This document shows, piece by piece, positions 5,574 to 7,884 of a stretch of DNA of 7,884 nucleotides. The position numbers were made by a program, and so were the translations under genes. A model generated the notes under the pieces. The model searched no databases. It saw only the letters and a program-made list of their open reading frames with translations, and was not told the DNA's origin. The first letter of the stretch is position 1; every line of letters begins with the position of its first letter. This stretch comes from an uncultured Butyrivibrio sp. (GTDB lineage Bacteria > Bacillota > Clostridia > Lachnospirales > Lachnospiraceae). The stretch covers positions 1 to 7,884 of the forward strand of contig NZ_CAMVPU010000108.1 of assembly GCF_947169445.1 (NCBI RefSeq), given 5' to 3'.

Positions 5574-6488
5574 TTACTGCGCCATAAGGGTTACTGTTAT
5601 CACCACACCACCACTTATCTCAACTTCAAAATACATACCTGAATCCTTACGACTATCGAGAAGTTCAGCAAATTCCTCCTTTGATAATATATCAGTACCT
5701 GCCTCGCCTTCCTTCCGGTAAACAGTATTTTCGTCAACCTTAAAAACATGAGTCACATCTGAAGAAATGGTGATTGGATCCTGATCCTTAAAATTTCTGT
5801 AATCCATTGAGCCACAGGCTTTAAGTTCATAACCTTCTAATGACGCCTCGTAAATCACTCTGTAAAAAACACCATAGTCATTGGTTGTATCAATCTTATC
5901 CCTGTCAGAGGCCAAAAGAAAGGATCCCATAAAGCCATCTGCCGTTTCATATTCAGTCGGTGCTAAAGAGCTGTTATCTGTAGTCTCTGTATTCTTCTGC
6001 TCTGTTGCTGTCAGGTAGTCCCTGGCATTAAATGTTTCGCCAGTTCTCTGCTCCTCATCTATAATTCCGGGAACAAGCTCTGTAACATATGTCTCTCCTG
6101 AAGCTGGATCCACATAATAGTAAGTCTGTGCACCAGTATAAGAGCGATACAGCACAACTATTATTCCATCCTCATTCGTTGAAACATCCCAGTACTCTGA
6201 ATAGCCTTCTGAATTGGTTTCTTCATCAATGCCAGAGCCAATAGCTTTATTGTAATTAATGACTGCGGCATATGCCTGATTCTCTGTGATCACGACTTCA
6301 TTATCCACTGCGGTTTCTTTTTTTTCTGGCGATTGCACTGTTTTCTCAGCAGCTTCTTGCTGCGTGGAAGTCTCAGTTCCCATCGTTTCAAACAAAGAAG
6401 ATGTCTCCTCCATCTTCTCTTCTCCGCATGCAGCTAAAAGCGCAGCCACACATAAAATAACCTGTACGATCATTTTTCTCTTTTTCAT
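5574..6488 (-). CDS. Secreted lipoprotein of unknown function
   Basis: A 304-residue exported protein. The N-terminus MKKRKMIVQVILCVAALLAAC has a positively charged n-region, a hydrophobic core, and lipobox L18-A19-A20-C21, so Cys21 should be lipidated and anchored to the outer face of the membrane. Residues 22-60 are a Glu/Thr/Ser-rich linker. The middle (about 64-145) contains ENQAYAAVINYN and YYYVDPASGETYVTELV, which resembles a PepSY-like fold; this is a weak match. The C-terminal half (about 180-300) is beta-rich and unrecognised. The ATG at 6488 is preceded by GAGGAGGAG five bases upstream; a longer ATG start at 6512 would put this site inside the gene. It lies between mobC and the relaxase-derived chimera, an unusual place for an apparently unrelated cell-surface gene, and has its own terminator. 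Confidence 0.75.
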   Translation of the reverse strand: MKKRKMIVQVILCVAALLAACGEEKMEETSSLFETMGTETSTQQEAAEKTVQSPEKKETAVDNEVVITENQAYAAVINYNKAIGSGIDEETNSEGYSEYWDVSTNEDGIIVVLYRSYTGAQTYYYVDPASGETYVTELVPGIIDEEQRTGETFNARDYLTATEQKNTETTDNSSLAPTEYETADGFMGSFLLASDRDKIDTTNDYGVFYRVIYEASLEGYELKACGSMDYRNFKDQDPITISSDVTHVFKVDENTVYRKEGEAGTDILSKEEFAELLDSRKDSGMYFEVEISGGVVITVTLMAQ

Positions 6489-6549
6489 AAACTCCTCCTC
6501 ATAAAAAAACACTGTTTCTATGTTACACCTTTTTATGCATAGGAATTAT

Positions 6550-6573
6550 TAAAAAAGAATTAAACACATTCTT
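6550..6573 (-). terminator. Weak AT-rich terminator at the mobC stop
   Basis: On the minus strand AAGAAT and ATTCTT (plus arms 6555-6560 and 6568-6573) form a 6-bp stem with a 7-nt loop, followed by TTTTAAT. The hairpin overlaps the mobC stop codon and is short and AT-rich, so termination would be inefficient. Confidence 0.3.
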
Positions 6574-6904
6574 ACTTGATATTAGACAACCTCTCAAGCA
6601 CCTGCTTTATGCTTTCCCAAATTTCCTCCTGCTGCTCCTGAAGCTGCCTGATGTCCTGCAGATAAATGCTTCCGTTCTCATTTGCTCTCTTGACATACTG
6701 ATTAAGATTATTGCTGTTGATACGTATGAGCCTCACAACTTCCTTGATATCCGAAAGGTCAAGCATGATGATATAACCATCGATGGCCATCTTTTTCATG
6801 AAAGCATTGAGATTCTTTATTCCGGTAGACTCCATCCTTTTTCGGATCATATCTCTTTCTTCAACAGAGACTCTGACATGGATTTCATTTCTTTCTTTTT
6901 TCAT
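6572..6904 (-). CDS. mobC: MobC-type plasmid mobilization relaxosome protein
   Basis: A 110-residue accessory protein of conjugative mobilization that helps a relaxase open the oriT strands. KKERNEIHVRVSVEERDMIR followed by an RMESTGIKNLNAFMKKMAIDG stretch (about 7-43) fits the ribbon-helix-helix start of this family. The hallmark C-terminal region is present: VRLIRINSNNLNQYVKRANE (57-76), then a Gln/Glu-rich helix ending in LERLSNIK. Start chosen at ATG 6904, where family similarity begins. No strong Shine-Dalgarno precedes it; a better one (GAGGAG at 7004-7012) lies 32 codons upstream in the same frame but is followed by ATT. In related elements mobC is normally followed by the relaxase gene; here the next genes are a lipoprotein and then only a relaxase N-terminal stub. 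Confidence 0.8.
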   Translation of the reverse strand: MKKERNEIHVRVSVEERDMIRKRMESTGIKNLNAFMKKMAIDGYIIMLDLSDIKEVVRLIRINSNNLNQYVKRANENGSIYLQDIRQLQEQQEEIWESIKQVLERLSNIK

Positions 6905-7010
6905 TTCACAGCACCAGCTCAGGAGCAAGAACTCTGTGAGGTTGCTCATCGGATACAGGCTTACAATCATGCAGCTTCTGTAAAAGAGATTTATTGTAAT
7001 CTTTCTCCTC

Positions 7011-7350
7011 TCACAATTCTTCTTCATCTGGAATGCCGTTGCTGTTATTATCGCAGATCCTTTCAGATGGTTCCTGAGCTTTGACATTATTTATAATGCC
7101 ATCAAGACTGTTATCGTTCTGCTCAATCTGATCTTCAAGACCACGCCTGACATTTCCAATCCCCTCTATCTCAAGTTTTGGATTAAGCTGCCTCTTAACC
7201 CTTCCTATGGTCTTAATAAGCTGCTGAAGGCCCTTTACAGGAAGATATGCTGTCTGGCACGGAATAATTACTGAATCTGCACAGGCAAGTGCGTTGATCG
7301 TCATCATTCCAAGGGATGATATCTATGAATGTGTTGTTGTGAAAGATCAC
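7011..7350 (-). pseudogene. ParA/Soj ATPase fragment fused to an unrelated C-terminus
   Basis: Only the middle of a ParA partition ATPase remains. From an ATG at 7307 it reads MMTINALACADSVIIP, then PVKGLQQLIKTIGRVKRQ and LNPKLEIEGI, matching the ParA segment after the Walker B region (SLGMLTINALAAADSVIIP, YLPVKGL). Upstream, SSLG continues the match for a few codons before an in-frame TAG, and FIDI in another frame suggests a frameshift near 7315. The N-terminal half with the Walker A KGGxGKT is gone; the DNA there is the end of the neighbouring gene. After EGI (about 7158) the expected ParA sequence is replaced by GNVRRGLEDQIEQNDNSLDG and NSNGIPDEEEL, reminiscent of tails of other ICE-borne proteins (weak). 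The remaining 98-codon frame cannot bind ATP as ParA does. Confidence 0.7.
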
Positions 7351-7884
7351 TCTTTTTCCTTTATTGGCTTTTCAGTTCCCAAATACATAAATGGCAAAAA
7401 CAGGTCTTTTAAGTACTCTGATTTTGTCCAATCTACTTTATGCAAAAAGACTCCGAAAGAGCGTAATGCATTTTGCGGATTTCTTACACTAAAAAAAGTA
7501 CCAACTGTAGCCTTGTCATACTTGTTAGTTTGTTCCAGTTCCTTAACCACCCCATTTTTTAATGATTCTATAAATTTCTTCACTTCCTGAATCAATTCCT
7601 TTTCTTCAGGAATATCATTAAGGGCATTGATAATAACCCTTTCTAAGGCTCCATTTTCATTGGGTGGTATTACTAATAGATATGTGTTTATCATTTTACG
7701 CTGTCCAAAAGAATCAACCATATCATTGCTAATCCATTCCCCCGCCCTTATTGAAATGGATTCTAAAGATTTACCGATTTTCCTTCCAACCTTAGCATCG
7801 GAATCTTCATCTCTATCTGTTACAACCATCAATGATGCTATTTCTTTTTCAACAAGCATCATGTTTACACGATGTTTCTCAACA
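7347..7884 (-). CDS. Toprim/DUF3226-like protein, 5' end beyond the window
   Basis: The last ~178 residues of a minus-strand gene; the frame is open to the right edge (VEKHRVN precedes the first ATG), so the true start probably lies outside. LMVVTDRDEDSDAK has the hydrophobic strand and Asp-x-Asp of a Toprim-like metal site. It is followed by an amphipathic segment, LLVIPPNENGALERVIINAL, and near the end VGTFFSVRNPQNALRSFGVF and LKDLFLPFMYL. This order resembles DUF3226 proteins, often encoded next to AAA/SMC-like ATPases in putative defence pairs. If so, an ATPase gene may lie just to the right. The stop codon abuts the ParA fragment without an intergenic region, so the 3' junction is probably a recombination site. 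The family call is a recollection of pattern, not a search. Confidence 0.42.
   Translation of the reverse strand, partial: VEKHRVNMMLVEKEIASLMVVTDRDEDSDAKVGRKIGKSLESISIRAGEWISNDMVDSFGQRKMINTYLLVIPPNENGALERVIINALNDIPEEKELIQEVKKFIESLKNGVVKELEQTNKYDKATVGTFFSVRNPQNALRSFGVFLHKVDWTKSEYLKDLFLPFMYLGTEKPIKEKE

Noticed and set aside
6783..7084. Two plus-strand frames opposite mobC and its upstream region
   Set aside because: Antisense to mobC and the ParA tail, with no ribosome binding site or domain.
7294..7590. Plus-strand 98-codon frame opposite the Toprim-like gene
   Set aside because: Antisense to a better-supported minus-strand gene; composition looks like a complement shadow.
1..7884. CRISPR array, tRNA, rRNA or insertion sequence with terminal repeats
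   Set aside because: No regularly spaced repeats, no tRNA-like cloverleaf or rRNA sequence, and no transposase were seen on reading either strand; short repeats at 4111-4133 are only two copies.

Overview
The window looks like an accessory region from a low-GC Gram-positive anaerobe, most likely a Clostridia/Lachnospiraceae-type genome. The supports are AT-rich DNA with strong AGGAGG-type ribosome binding sites, a lipobox lipoprotein, and mobilization and ParA sequences of the kind carried by conjugative and mobilizable elements of gut Firmicutes. The organism call is inference. Nearly all genes lie on the minus strand, so transcription runs right to left; only the left-edge tail and one XRE regulator are on the plus strand.

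Right part (about 4805-7884) is a scrambled mobile-element module. From right to left it holds the end of a Toprim/DUF3226-like gene, a ParA middle piece with no Walker A that is joined to unrelated sequence on both sides, a MobC-type relaxosome gene, a secreted lipoprotein, and a chimeric gene. In the chimera the first ~36 residues look like a relaxase N-terminus and the rest is an MT-A70 adenine methyltransferase without its DPPW motif. MobC is therefore present, but all that remains of the relaxase is this N-terminal stub. Intrinsic terminators lie after the lipoprotein and after the chimera.

Centre (about 2192-4793): an XRE regulator (+) and a divergent nuclease gene (-) share a short AT-rich control region that carries an operator-like inverted repeat. 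The nuclease appears to join an N-terminal HNH-like motif to a C-terminal DEDDh exonuclease. It is followed closely by an HD-domain hydrolase and then a small nucleotidyltransferase-fold protein. This regulator, nuclease, HD and NTase block is the best candidate here for an undescribed system, possibly defence; that role is inference.

Left part (1-1832): a near-consensus promoter overlaps the end of the NTase gene. It drives a ~230-nt leader containing short, apparently frameshifted ORFs and a strong intrinsic terminator placed immediately before the ribosome binding site of a nucleoside phosphorylase gene. The phosphorylase is translationally coupled to a P-loop kinase-like protein. The terminator either ends a broken small gene or works as an attenuator for the phosphorylase-kinase pair. 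A plus-strand gene tail rich in Ser/Thr/Ala/Glu converges at the left edge.
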